Program-made: the position numbers and the translations under genes
The notes under the pieces: generated by a model
Told to the model about the DNA's origin: nothing
Databases searched by the model: none
The model's input: the letters and a program-made list of their open reading frames with translations, nothing else
Source: Exophiala sp. HKRS030
Taxonomy: Eukaryota; Ascomycota; Eurotiomycetes; Chaetothyriales; Herpotrichiellaceae
DNA: 64,000 nucleotides
Reading direction: 5' to 3'
NCBI GenBank assembly: GCA_023897205.1
Contig: JAHWDD010000007.1
Span: 744,001-808,000, forward strand
Shown: piece after piece, positions 1 to 11,044 of the stretch
Layout: each line of letters begins with the position of its first letter
How positions within the stretch are numbered: position 1 is the first letter of the stretch

Positions 1-1487
1 TTCAGACTGTTGGCGCTGTGTCGTGCATGCTTCTGATGTTCTGTTCCTGCATTGGCGCCGAACCAGTGCCTGAAAGGGGTCATGCAATGCGTACAAGGTG
101 ATGCGAAAAGGAAGGAGAATGCCGAATTGGTCTTTGTAGTGACCTCCTCGTAACAAATGCGATTGATGGACAGGGACCGAGAACTCGTCCAGTGCAGGGC
201 ATGTCTTTGCGAGGCCTCTAGGCCGGATAATTTGACCGTCAGACGGCGCATTGTGTGACTTGGGGAGTCGAGTCTAGGCTCGCTGTCTCAATTACCCAGC
301 ACCCATTTCGCGGGCCTCGCATCCCCATTCCCTTTTCTCGAGAAAGCCTACTAGAGTGCCTAGAATAATGCCTAGAGTGCCCAGCGGGCTTCGAGGAAGT
401 CAAAGAGCCCAAAAAGCCCTTGCGCGGCTCAGTCGGCTCTAGGTCTCTCGCCCATTCTCCTTTCTCCCAAGCGCCCCTGCTTTCTCTTGGTGCTAACACG
501 GGGTTCTCATGTTCAGAAAGAAGAGCCAGACTGCCACAGCTGAGAGGGCGAGACTCCACCACTCGTAGCGTCTGAGTGGCTCGTTTGTGCCATCCAAGCT
601 CCCTGGACGCACAGTTAGGCTAACAAGCGGATGCCCCTGTTACTGTCGTCTATCTCCACCATACAAAAGGCTGTTCCACTGTGGTGTAGGTCCAATTGCC
701 CGTCACTCTCGTATCCTCTCGCCCCCCCCACAGGCCCTTGTCTTGCTCGCTGCCTTTCTATTCTGCTGCTCGTATCGCTGATCACACCAACGAGGTCCTC
801 GTACAGTGCATGCGCGCGCACTGATATCAAAACTCCATGCGCATCGGTCCAGGAGGACGTGCGTTCTCTGTTGCTCCAGCTGTTTCCCTGTCATCACCCG
901 TTCGCAACCAACCGTCAACTTTCAAAAGCCTGATATCTCTTTCAAACAAATCCGAGACTCGCTGACCAGGTTCATTTTCCCATCTCGCCCTCCCAAGAGA
1001 CATCCTCCTCCCTTGACCCCGGTCGCTTGATCTCGTTAGTTCTCGCCTGATCCCTCGCGAGTCCGCCTCTAAATCTAAAAAATTCCCGGTCTTTTGTCCA
1101 CTTGGCCAGACTATACTGCCCTCTCTCATCACTCGTCCTTCTTGGTACTCACCATCATCACAATCCCCAGCTACCTCAACGGACAACAGTGCTATCGCCC
1201 GTCTACCACGAGCGCACTTCAAGGACAGCCGTTGCAGCTGTCGACCTCAGCGCTCATTTGCCACAAGGGCGCTGGTCGTGAAGACTCGCCACTGTGCGCC
1301 AACTTCTTCTGGCTGCGACCGTTCGGTCTCGTCAGCTTCGGCGCACGATTTCTCTTTCCTACCTCACGAATAACACAACCGCAGTCGCTCGTTAGATTCA
1401 GTTGGCTGAGATGCTCACCACTTGAGCGACCAAACAATCACCTGAACACGGCCGAGACCACGAAGTAAACAATAACATTGGCTCCTC
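1..1487. other. Upstream region / likely long leader of the homeobox gene
   Basis: No gene is supported here. The stretch is rich in C and T, especially from about 640 to 1450, which is common in fungal promoters and leaders. Several short open frames lie on both strands (for example 1094-1468 plus), none with a recognisable domain. They could act as upstream ORFs if the transcript starts far upstream of 1488, as it often does for fungal developmental regulators; that is inference. Confidence 0.4.
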
Positions 1488-3628
1488 ATGATGGACTATA
1501 TGCAGGAACCCTTCGCCTTTCCGGCCCAACACCAGCCGCAAATGTACTACCAGGCGATACCATATCCGCCCTCTTATATGGTCCATCCTCAACAGCCACT
1601 CGATGACTTCTACCCGTCTCTGCGATACAATGCGAATGATTATGCCGACTACATGGGTTCTGGAATAATGCCGGATGACTTTGGTCCGGAAATGGAAGAG
1701 ATCTCGACTCGTCCGAGGCTCACTAAGGAGCAGGTCGAAGTTCTAGAGGCCCAATTTCAAGCCAATCATAAGCCCAACTCCCAGGTTAAGAGACAATTGG
1801 CTATTCAGACCAACCTCAAATTTCAACGTGTAGGGGTAAGTGAAATCCACCTCCATCGCGCACTGTGCTCGTCACTGACAAGCGATAGAATTGGTTCCAA
1901 AACAGAAGAGCCAAGGCAAAACAGCAGAAACGACAGGAAGAATATGAAACTCAGAAGGCGGCGGAAAAGCCAGAATCCAACTCCGGCGAAACCATCAAAA
2001 CTCCAAAGCTTCGAATGGCATCGCCTATCCGATCCGTTTCTTCGTCGCCCAAGAAGGCATATATTTCCGCTGGCGACAGCACTCCATCCCCTACGAAGAC
2101 CCATGACAGTTCCAAAGAGTCGAGTTGGGCTTCCCTTCAAGCCTCCCTTCAACGAACTCTTGGCCACACAAAGGGTTCCCAAGCCGAGCAAATGGCACAG
2201 CAAAAGGCCTCCATGGTCCCTCCAAAAATGCCTCAACCTGCGCAACCTGCAACGATACAGCTTCCGTTGCGGGTCAGTCCTCACCGGGCTAATGCGTCGT
2301 TGCCAAACAACGTGGCGGCATGGCCTTCTAGCGCCGCGCCACAGCATTCGCCAATAACCCTACAAGACAACACCTTTGACTTTGGCTTCGACGATGACAA
2401 GATTGATGTAAACACAAGTCTCCAGGATGCCGCTCTGGTGGACTCGTTCATTAATCAGGAATCATACATGGTCAGTCCGGAGGACCTCCATGGATCGTTG
2501 GCAACACCGAAAGGAGGAGCCCTCCAGCAGAACGACCCGGCTGAAACCATTCCCTCGCCTGGCTTTAGCTTGCCCTCGTACCCTGGATCGCGCCGTCAAT
2601 CAGCCGCCATCACAGACGAGCTCTCCAACAATTTCGGAAACTTCGCCCTCGCCAGTAGCTCTCCTAACGCTATGGCTCGGCGTCGGCCCTCCGAGCCTAT
2701 CCAGCATCCTTCTAGTGGGCCTCTTGATATCGCTGCGCGGAGGAAACGACCGCGTCCTACACCCTTGACTTCAGCCTCACTCCGCAGCCGATCCTATGGT
2801 GCCATGACGTCCGTTTCACCAACCTTCCGACCGGGTGCTACGGCTCCTGCGATGCCTCATTCCATTCGTCACGTAAAATCTGCTGGGCAGGCATTGAACT
2901 CTCGTTATGCGGGGATTCGCAAGGCGAGTTCTGCCCAACGGTCCCCCATTACTCCGAGCTTTGCTGAGGCTCAAGCTTTCAATCAATTGATGGCACAACA
3001 AGCGATGAATGCGCAGACTCTCGCCGAATTTCCTGCTCCAACACTATCACCAGACATTATTTCCAATGCACAAATGACAGATCCTGAGAAGAACCCGTTC
3101 TTTGGTCACAGTCTTGATATGTCTGGTCAATATGCCTTACAGGGACAGAACTTTCCTGCCCACACGGCATCGCCGCCGATCACTCCGCATCCGTCGGATT
3201 TCATGATGACACGAGGTGCTTCACAACAGTCGCTCATTCCACCCGCTTCAGCCCCTCCACAATACGCGTCCTTTCCGGAATACACTCCGCCCTACTCGGC
3301 TGGTCCATTGACGAACAGCAGCTGGTCAGATGCGTTGACGTCTCCTGAGGTCGCTTCATTTCCGCCAGTGACTTATGTTCCTTCTCTGAACTATTCGCAG
3401 CAGGGAGATGCCCTTTCGGGTTCTTTCCAGCAATTCGTCTTGCCGTCCGATACCACCACGGAGCTCGATTTTGAGGCTCAGATGGAGCACAAGAAGACGG
3501 AGTTTTATATTCAAGAATTCCCGAATCAAAAAGAGGAGCACGCCCACGTGGCTCAACAACTGGCCCAGCAAAGGCCCAAGAACTACGTCTTTGCGAATTC
3601 TGCGCCTCAAGACTATACAGGGGAATGA
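1488..3628 (+). CDS. Homeobox transcription factor (Htf1/HbxA-like)
   Basis: Two exons, 1488-1835 and 1889-3628, with a 53-nt intron (GTAAGT to GATAG), give 695 residues. The start is a tandem ATGATG and the first ATG is used. The homeodomain spans about residues 74-133. Helix 3 reads NWFQNRRAKAKQQK, and the intron falls exactly before this DNA-recognition helix, so only the spliced form has an intact domain. The rest is Ser/Pro/Gln-rich and disordered, with proline-directed SP/TP sites and a Gln-rich stretch, as in fungal activators. It should act in the nucleus. The domain resembles the ascomycete Htf1/Hox2 type, whose members control conidiation in Magnaporthe and Fusarium; that orthology is from memory and only moderately certain. 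The homeodomain itself is certain. The leader is long and carries short upstream frames. Confidence 0.88.
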
Positions 3629-5462
3629 GCGAGTCAGCTTGAAACATTGTCTGACTACGTGTATGCCTATGATTTTGTTCTTATATATTTGTTTTGAGCG
3701 TTCATAATACCAACGGAAGGTATGTGTCATTACAGGCGTTATTCATGGGATGGAGGACGAGAGGGCCAGGCACGAAACCTTTACGAGGACTAGGACTAGA
3801 GACGGATGTATGTTGTCTGCATGCCATATGGCTACAACACTTACTTTATGGATAATATGGGTAATTTAAGAAGAAGAAGCCCCTACGGGTATGTATACGA
3901 AGGAAAGAGAACAGCCTCGGGAGTTCGAAAAGGTAACCTTCGACGTTACCTCCTAGAGTCTTGCATCCTGTAATTGAATACACTGAAAAATCCATTCTTA
4001 TTAAAATATAACACTGAGGTCCATAATGCAATCATCTACAGTATCATCGATAACGGCGGGCTGGAAACAAACAAATCACGCTGGCCACTGGACGACTCTG
4101 AGGTCACATGTCAGGCTATGTTTCTTCACGGATCCTGCTTCCAGCCTCACTCAATCTCGTCATGACTTTCTCCGCTCTCATTCTTTTTTTACTTCATTTC
4201 TATCCACACGACAGATCCAAGTCTCGATCGATCATTGGGGCTCAACGAGATTCCCGGCTTTCCCCAGACAAACTAGACAACAGCATTGCCGATCCGTGCC
4301 AATCAGGCACGACCTTTTGTCCTTGGCCAGGGGGCCAGGGACTACTTTTCCCCCTGTTGATGACCACATCAACTGCGCAGCCTGCATGTAGCTGTACCGC
4401 GGAAGAGACCAGGTTCAAATCGGCCGGGAGTGCGCCCAGCTGCGAAGGACTGGGGCCATCTGCGGATCGGCTGTCCTCACACCTTTGTCCGTCTGCAAGG
4501 AAGGGAAGCTTTCACGGTTAGGAACGTGGACACAAATATCCGCCTCGACGCCCAAAGGCCATGGTTAAAACGGTAGGCCTGCCTCGGTTCTCCTCGAGAA
4601 AGAAACCGGGCAAATTGCGCCCGGGGGGATGGACAGTAAGCTCGATCAATGCGGTTTCTTTCCCAGCTTCTACGGACAAAACATCTTCTGCCTGTTTTGC
4701 TTTTTGCTTTGATTTGCATTTACGCTTCGTCGCTGACACTTCGATTCATACATACCGCTTTATTGACCTCATCATCTGCGAGTGGACTCTCCAACAATGC
4801 TCCATCCAAGGATCATCGGGCAAGGGAGGGGGGGAGGGGGAAGATACATGTTCCTCGTTCTCCTCGTCATGACGTCCACGTTGCATCTCTTTCCATTGTA
4901 CCTGTTTTCCCGGAAGAAGCCACCACGGGGCCTTGCCCCGAGCCTCACCACTTGTCTCGCCGGTGATACAGTGCTTGCATTTGGACCCCGGCAATCTCCA
5001 CGAGTCCTGTCTCCGATACCGATCCATTTCCAGATCTAACCGAGATGTCCCACATCTCGTTTCATCAGCCACCGTCTTTTCGTCAGTATCTCTCTGGTTT
5101 ACAAGGGCTGTTGCCTGATGTTTTGACGTCAACTTCACCGGGGGACCTCGTCCCGTTGCGTTCCCTGGCCTCGATTCGGTCAGGAACGTCAGGAAACTTT
5201 GCAGATGTCGATGATTCATTAAGCACAACTTTCAGGACGAGATGATGTATATGGTGCTTTTGTAAGCTGGTCATGAGATACCGAAGACGTCAGGAAGTGA
5301 CAAAGTGAGGACCGGTCGGTGGTGAGATTCGTCTATATAAACAGCTCGTCCTTCCTCCCAACGACAATCCTTTTTCCCTCAACCAACAATCACAAACATT
5401 CCAACAAAACAATTACCAATCAATCCGAGTTTGATCACTCCAGATCTTCCAAACCAATCAAC
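3629..5462. other. Intergenic, 1.8 kb
   Basis: Nothing with coding character is visible. It contains the 3' region of the homeobox gene and, from about 5300, the promoter and leader of the small KGG gene. Confidence 0.5.
5334..5340 (+). promoter_or_regulatory. TATA box of the small KGG-type gene
   Basis: TATATAA stands about 125 nt before the ATG at 5463. It is followed by an A/C-rich leader with CAA and CAAT runs (about 5378-5462) and no ATG other than the start. This arrangement is typical of strongly expressed or stress-induced fungal genes. It was read directly; the function is inferred. Confidence 0.6.
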
Positions 5463-5810
5463 ATGTCTGACTACAAGCCAACTGGTATGTTTTCTTTCAT
5501 ATATTCAATCCCCCCACAAGTTTGGAGGCTATACATGAGATGAGAACAAACCTTACTAATGATTTTATTACGACATTTAGAACACGACGGTCTCCGCAAG
5601 GACGGCCAGCCCGACCAGCGTGTCCAACAGGACAGCTTCGCGCACGGCAAGGTTGACCCCCACGAGGCCGGCAAGAAGGGTGGCCAATCGTCTGGCAGCT
5701 CCGACAGCAGCTCCGGTGGTAGTGAGAACTCCCAGGGAGCCTCCAACCTCGGCGGTGATGGTCTTCGCAAGGATGGGCAGCCAGACCAGCGTCTGAAGCA
5801 GAACAATTAG
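5463..5810 (+). CDS. Small hydrophilic KGG-motif protein, stress or conidiation type
   Basis: Exons 5463-5484 and 5581-5810 are joined across a 96-nt intron (GTATGT to TTTAG, with a TTACTAAT branch site) and give 83 residues. The first exon codes only MSDYKPT plus one base. The protein has no membrane helix, no Cys and no aromatic core. It is rich in G, S, D, K and Q, with a Ser/Gly linker in the middle. The segment GKVDPHEAGKKGGQ resembles the KGG motif of stress-induced proteins. The 12-residue phrase DGLRKDGQPDQR occurs twice, once near each end. Similar small proteins are abundant in ascomycete spores and under stress, but the molecular role is unknown. A clean TATA box and CAA-rich leader suggest strong regulated expression. 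It is convergent with the CorA-like gene. Confidence 0.8.
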
Positions 5811-6285
5811 GGAGTTTCTCAAAGACTCCTTACGTATGATTCTACACAAAATCACTACCACAACACACCGGGGTCGTGGAAGGGAGGGAGATGGGAAGAA
5901 AAGAAATGTTGGATGTCTTGGAGCTTGTCGATTAACTGTCATGATGCCTGAACGTTGTGAACGATCCTGTTCTGAGTTTACATATCAGATAGTCAATCAT
6001 GACTTGATCGAGAAGTTAACTATGCTCGCAATAACAATGTAACCTCCAAGAGTACCTTGTGCTTGATAAAGTAGAAACAAGTTCGCTGTCAATAGCCACT
6101 GACTTCACTGTGCTTCCATACTTGCAAATTCATCATTCGTGACCGTTGCCAGGAGGATTCTTACGTCGCTGTATCATTACATTTTCTCACATATTGTACT
6201 TGTACCTTGGCCGACACTTGCAACACCGTACCTCGGGTCAGGTAGTCCGGTCTGTATTGCATTACCTCCGTTTCTTCCTCACTTC
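5811..6285. other. Intergenic between convergent genes
   Basis: This is the 3' side of both the KGG-type gene and the CorA-like gene. No further feature was seen. Confidence 0.5.
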
Positions 6286-8329
6286 TCACCACGTTCTTGT
6301 CGAATGGGTGGTGTCGTACATCTTGACTCCATCGTCGGGGCCATACTCTCCCGCACAAGTCGTGGCCGTGAGACCAATACCAAGTTCCGTGTTGGTGCGC
6401 GTGGGAAATCGGGCATTGTGGTCGTTCGTGATGGTTGAGTTTTGTTCGTCTCCGCTCCACTCCATCGTCATACCACCACCACCACCTACTGTCCCTCTTT
6501 TTCGTCTGACCTTGTTGTCGATACTCGTAGTACGGTGGTTTCTCCTCACCGAAGAAAACAATCCACATTCTTGCATCATTGCCATCCCCGAGTGTCCATG
6601 CTTCCTCAAGCTCGAACCAGGACCACCGTTCACACTCTCAATCCCTACCACCTTCACACCGCGTCCCGTACTACTACTCCTCTCAAGGATAAACGAGGAG
6701 GCAAGACCACCACCGCCACCACCACCGCGTCTCCTGATCCTCTCTCGGAATCTTGTCCTTTCAAACTCACGATCTCGCCTGTCCATCTCACGCCGACGAC
6801 GGAGGTACTTCATCCATCCCATCCCCAACCCCAAAGTCAAGGCCCCACTCACGGTCCAGTAGATCCAAAATGGGCGGGTGACAATCACGCCTCCTCCTCC
6901 TCCTCCTCCTCCTTCATTTTCGGTCGATGATGACGGAAAATTGAAAATGGGGGTTTGAAAAAAGGAGGCGACAAATGTGCCAGGCAAAAACAACAATGAT
7001 ATAAAAGCAATGGTCATCATTGCCGTGTTGTTGTTGCGTCCTTGCCAGGCCAGTTCGTTGTTGATGTCGGCGATGGCCAGGCTGGCTCGGGAATCTCGTT
7101 GAGTCGTGAGTTGAAAAACCGAGTTCATGGCGTTTTGGAGACGTTCACCCAGGGAGTCGGCGTCAAAGAGACTATCGAAAACAAAAATTGTGTTAGAGAC
7201 TCAAAAGCTGGTGTTGACGATATATATTCGACGTAGGTCGTAGAGAGGTACCAACTCACTGAACAAAAGTATAATCCCACATGACGTCCATGTACAGTTG
7301 CAACTCGTCACACTCTCGCAACAGCGCCTCGAAATTGGGTGACTCGGGGTCCAGACTCAAGCGGTAACCAGCGTTGCACCTCGAAATGAACTTGATCTGT
7401 TGTTGAAACGTCCTCAGCCGGAACCGGATGTTGGTGAGTTTCCCCGAGAGGACGTTGAAGCCTTCGACGGCCTGGTCCTGGGCGTCGCCCACGCCGCGGC
7501 CCGGTTCGATGCGGTCCAGCACCCAGTTCCACGTAGGGAAGCCGATGGCCTGTTCGAGCTCGAGGGTCTCCCGGTTCATGTCGTCGAGCATGTCGAACGT
7601 GAAGCTCAGCGAGATTTTCGTCTTGACGAAACCCAGGAGCATCGGGTGGGCGAGGTGGTGTGATTGGAGTCGGACGAGGTCCGCTAGCACCTCGGCCTTT
7701 CTCTGGTCGCCGTCTCCTTCTCTGTGCCACATGACGGCAGCCGTGTGTTTGAGGGAAGGACAGTAGGACCAGGTTATCGCCCAGCTCGTGCCGGAACAGT
7801 AATATTTCGTACACTTCGAGGCTACAGTTGAAGCATTGTCGTCGTCGTCGTCGTCATCGTAGGGACCGGTGGTGTAGCTGGCTGGAATACAGACGAACGT
7901 AATGTGTCCCCGAAGGTAACTGCCGAATGAAGCCAGAGGGAGATCCATGCCTCGGAGGACGTCTAGGACAAAATCCACGTCCTTTTGGCGCCGAGTGTGG
8001 GTTTCGTTGTTGTGATGTGCTGATGACAAAGGGTACGGGAAGTACGCTGGAGGGGGTGAGGACAGACTCGGTGCCTTTTTCGAGGTGGACTGGTTGCGGG
8101 TCTGTAAAAGGACAATTTTCATGGTACCACGGTCACGTTCGGATCTGGGGCGACAAGGCTGGTTGAGCCAGTCGACTATGTCTTGAGCCGGGGCTTTGGG
8201 GTCCACGGGGGTTGTGGACGGGTCGTCCCATGGGCGTGGGAGCTCAAAGCTATGAACCTGTCGGTGGCCATTGTACGTTTCGAAGTCGGCGGGAGAGACG
8301 ATGAGGCTGTCGAGGCTGCCGGCTGGCAT
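6286..8329 (-). CDS. CorA-like membrane protein with a C-terminal two-helix module
   Basis: Exons 8329-7260 and 7171-6286 (minus) with an 88-nt intron (GTGAGT to GATAG) give 651 residues. The frame is open up to a TTG at 8377, but the first ATG is at 8329. The N-terminal 350 residues are soluble, with an Asp run (GAC/GAT repeat near 7840-7858). A helical segment then leads to two membrane helices, about 408-428 and 457-475, separated by a short loop. This is the layout of CorA-like Mg2+ transporters. The ion-selectivity motif GMN expected after the first helix is not present; the sequence there is TFVASFFQTP. Fungal CorA-like proteins of this kind often lack it, so Mg2+ transport is doubtful. 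Poly-Gly runs lie in the loop and in the cytosolic tail. Fold call fair, function open. Confidence 0.75.
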
Positions 8330-9297
8330 ACGGTGTTGGCACTTGGTGGTTGCTAAAAAGACTCTCTTTGAGGTCAAGGCGAGTCGAGTCGAGTCGAGTC
8401 AAGTCAGGGAGAAGGCTCGTGGTTGAAAACGATCATAGGAAAGGAATTGGGTCAGGTTGGCTCTCTGACTATTGAACACATATATACACTGTCGAAAAGT
8501 AGGGCGAAATCAAGGCCACACACATGGGACATCAGGTCTCGCATCATTTCGGCAGACTCCGAACGAAGAGAGCTCTCAAGAGCGAGTCAGAGGTGAACAA
8601 AGGAGCACGCAACGTGTGTACCGAGTGTCAAAAATGCAAAAGGGTAGGTCGGTTGATCAGGCAGAAAACGCCCTGATTTTTTGGTGTTCCCTTCCATCAT
8701 CCTGCACAGCCTCGCGCGTGGGGGGAGTCTTCGATTCTCAGGCGGATTCCACCTACCGTAACAAAGCGTGAACGCTTCGCGTGGGAAACGGAAGCACGAG
8801 AAATGAAGCGACGGACGCATCTGTCTCTTTGATGAGAAGTATGATTGGCTTCAAACTTGACGCCAGATGCTCGGCGGACGTGGGGTGAACATACGAGTAC
8901 ACAAGATGGTGTTCCCGTCATGGTGTTGTCGCGAACCACCGAGGTTGCTGATCGAAAAGGCAACCATCGGATTTCGGCTATTCGAGGCCTAGCAGCATTA
9001 CAGGAAGAACACAAAGGTTCCCGAAATAAGAGCATTGGCGTCGGCTTACAAATACTGGCAGTAGCAATGGAATGAGTTGAGAAGGGAAAAAGTAATTGCA
9101 GGAATCAGATCCGGATGGAAACAGGAAGTCAAGAACGTCTTCGGCCCAAGATTCAAATGGCAAGACTTTATATATATCGTATTATTCATAACCACATTTC
9201 ATCCAAATCTCCAGAATCCAGATCCGTGTCCGCATTCTTTCAGTCATACAAAGTTGTTAAAATACCATGCCATTGCGGTCGCTTGTAACACAAATCG
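8330..9297. other. Intergenic, about 1 kb
   Basis: It holds the promoter of the CorA-like gene, including a GAGTC tandem repeat, and the 3' side of the next gene. No coding signal was seen. Confidence 0.45.
8381..8400. repeat. GAGTC pentanucleotide tandem repeat
   Basis: Four perfect GAGTC units are followed by a degenerate AAGTC, about 50 nt upstream of the CorA-like ATG. Confidence 0.85.
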
Positions 9298-10671
9298 CTA
9301 ATAAAAACGACGAGAAGATCGATTGCCAGTAGGTTCATCAACACTCGGCACGTCTGTCAATCAATTCGTTGTCAGCGAACAAGTTCAGCATGGAAGTGAT
9401 ATAGAGCACCGGAGAGGTGGGTATCTTGTTTTGATATGAGAGGTGCTGGGCAACACACATCGACCAGTTTTCACCTTGTTTCCATACCTTGTTCAGCCAC
9501 TGGCTTTCTCTTGAAAAGTTTGCCGATACCTTTCGACTCCTTTCCGGGCGGCGTGGTGGTTCTGGGTGCCTCATTCACGGGGACAGTGGTGGGTTCGTGG
9601 TAAGAGGTCGCATCGACAGGCTTGTGTTCGTAGCCCGGCCATCCACCTGGGACGCCTTCCATCTCGGCTCGACCTTTCTGCAGAATCTCATCGTTCCGAG
9701 CATTCTTGACGGCTGCCTTCTCAGCATTCTTCGACGGGAAGCGTTTGTCGATAGTGGAACTGAACGTTCCGCGAAGAGTTTCTCCTACACCCTATCGCAA
9801 CAGGTCAGTACTAGCCCCAATATTCATGGCGAAGGGCCTCCTAGAGACTTACGTGAATGCCTTTGGCGGCCGCTTTCAAATCGTTGATCGTACTCTGGTT
9901 ATGTTTCATTGGCTGGTCTATTGTCTTTAGAGAGGATCGCTTTGGATAGCTGAAATTGGGCCGCGATGGGCTTTCGGGAGGCGTCATACCTGTGTGTCCT
10001 GCGAAATGACCGTCTACAGGGCTCACAGGTGTGTCGTCGACAGGCATTGATCCTGGCATGCCTCGACGCATCTCGCCAGATTTGCGCATGGCACTTTTGA
10101 CTGGCACGGGAGGTAGATCGGCAGACAACCGTCCATTGGATACTGGTGCTGGTGCTGGTGCTCGACCCCCTTGGGCTGTGCTTGTAGATGTCGTGGTAGG
10201 TGGTGCTGCTCCGGGCTCGAACCCTGATGGTTCCGCAGGCATTTCCTGCAGCATGGGCCGATTTGGACTGCGTTGCACCTCTCGCTTGACATCTTTTTGT
10301 ACATCTTGTTGCTTCCTTCCCCCTTTTGTGGTTGTAGTAGTGGTGGTTGTCGTGGTGGTCGTCACCACGGTCACCACTTCGCCCGTGTCTTCATCAAAGA
10401 CCTCGCCGGTGGAAGGCCTGAGAGCCAAGTTTCGATCCTGATCGATGTTGGCTATCTCACTGTTCTTCTCGGCGGAGACGACTTCGGGGGTTTCTTCTCG
10501 TGCCACGGGGCCATCCGCACTATTGGCTTCTGAGCTCCCGTATGCAGAATCAGGAAGAGGGTCAGGGCGTTCTGGGGTCTTGTCTCTTTTGCCAAGTAGG
10601 CGGCCGAGGCTGCGATGCTTCTTTTTCTCCTCTGGCTGTGGGTTTGACATGACGGTAGCAGTATGAGACAT
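9298..10671 (-). CDS. Low-complexity basic protein of unknown function
   Basis: Three exons on the minus strand, 10671-9853, 9791-9488 and 9353-9298, give 392 residues. The first intron (GTAAGT to GATAG) is clear. The second (GTATGG to GACAG) has a weaker donor; without it the protein would stop four codons later at 9471. The N-terminus is charged and Lys-rich (KKKHRSLGRLLGKRDK). It is followed by Pro/Ser/Thr-rich sequence with a run of 11 Thr (about 10337-10369). The best-ordered segment is after the first intron: LRGTFSSTIDKRFPSKNAEK and an alpha-helical EILQKGRAEM stretch, which look conserved and may be a small functional core. A second basic patch, GKLFKRKP, lies near the C-terminus. There are no membrane helices. 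I do not recognise the family. Confidence 0.7.
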
Positions 10672-11044
10672 CTCTTTACATAAAAAGAGAACTGGAATAA
10701 CAAGACAAATACAGAGTCAGCTGAAAAGGATTGAAATTGAGGGCGGCACAGGAATCAATTCAGGGTTCTCTTCAATCTACCCAGACACAGTACGACGACG
10801 CATGCCATTTCCCAGTTGATGGGGGGATATGATGTCATCTGGTTGGCCCCGATCGACGACCCCAATTGACGCCACACACGGCAACAAGCAGCGTCACCAC
10901 CACCGCTTGATACGCGAAAGAATAGGCGACGATGCCCGGCGCGTAGAAAGCAGCGTCAGCGCAAATCCAGTACAAAGTACGGAGTACGGAGTCCTCGTAA
11001 CCAATCCATAGCTTCATCGCTAACCAGGCCAATCATCGTTGCCA
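10672..11044. other. Intergenic, 373 nt
   Basis: Promoter of the low-complexity gene and 3' end of the lipase gene. It holds the left-most TACGGAGTA copy (10978-10986), directly followed by a second partial copy. Confidence 0.5.

Noticed and set aside
8330..8377. N-terminal extension of the CorA-like protein to 8377
   Set aside because: The codon at 8377 is TTG; the first ATG is 8329.
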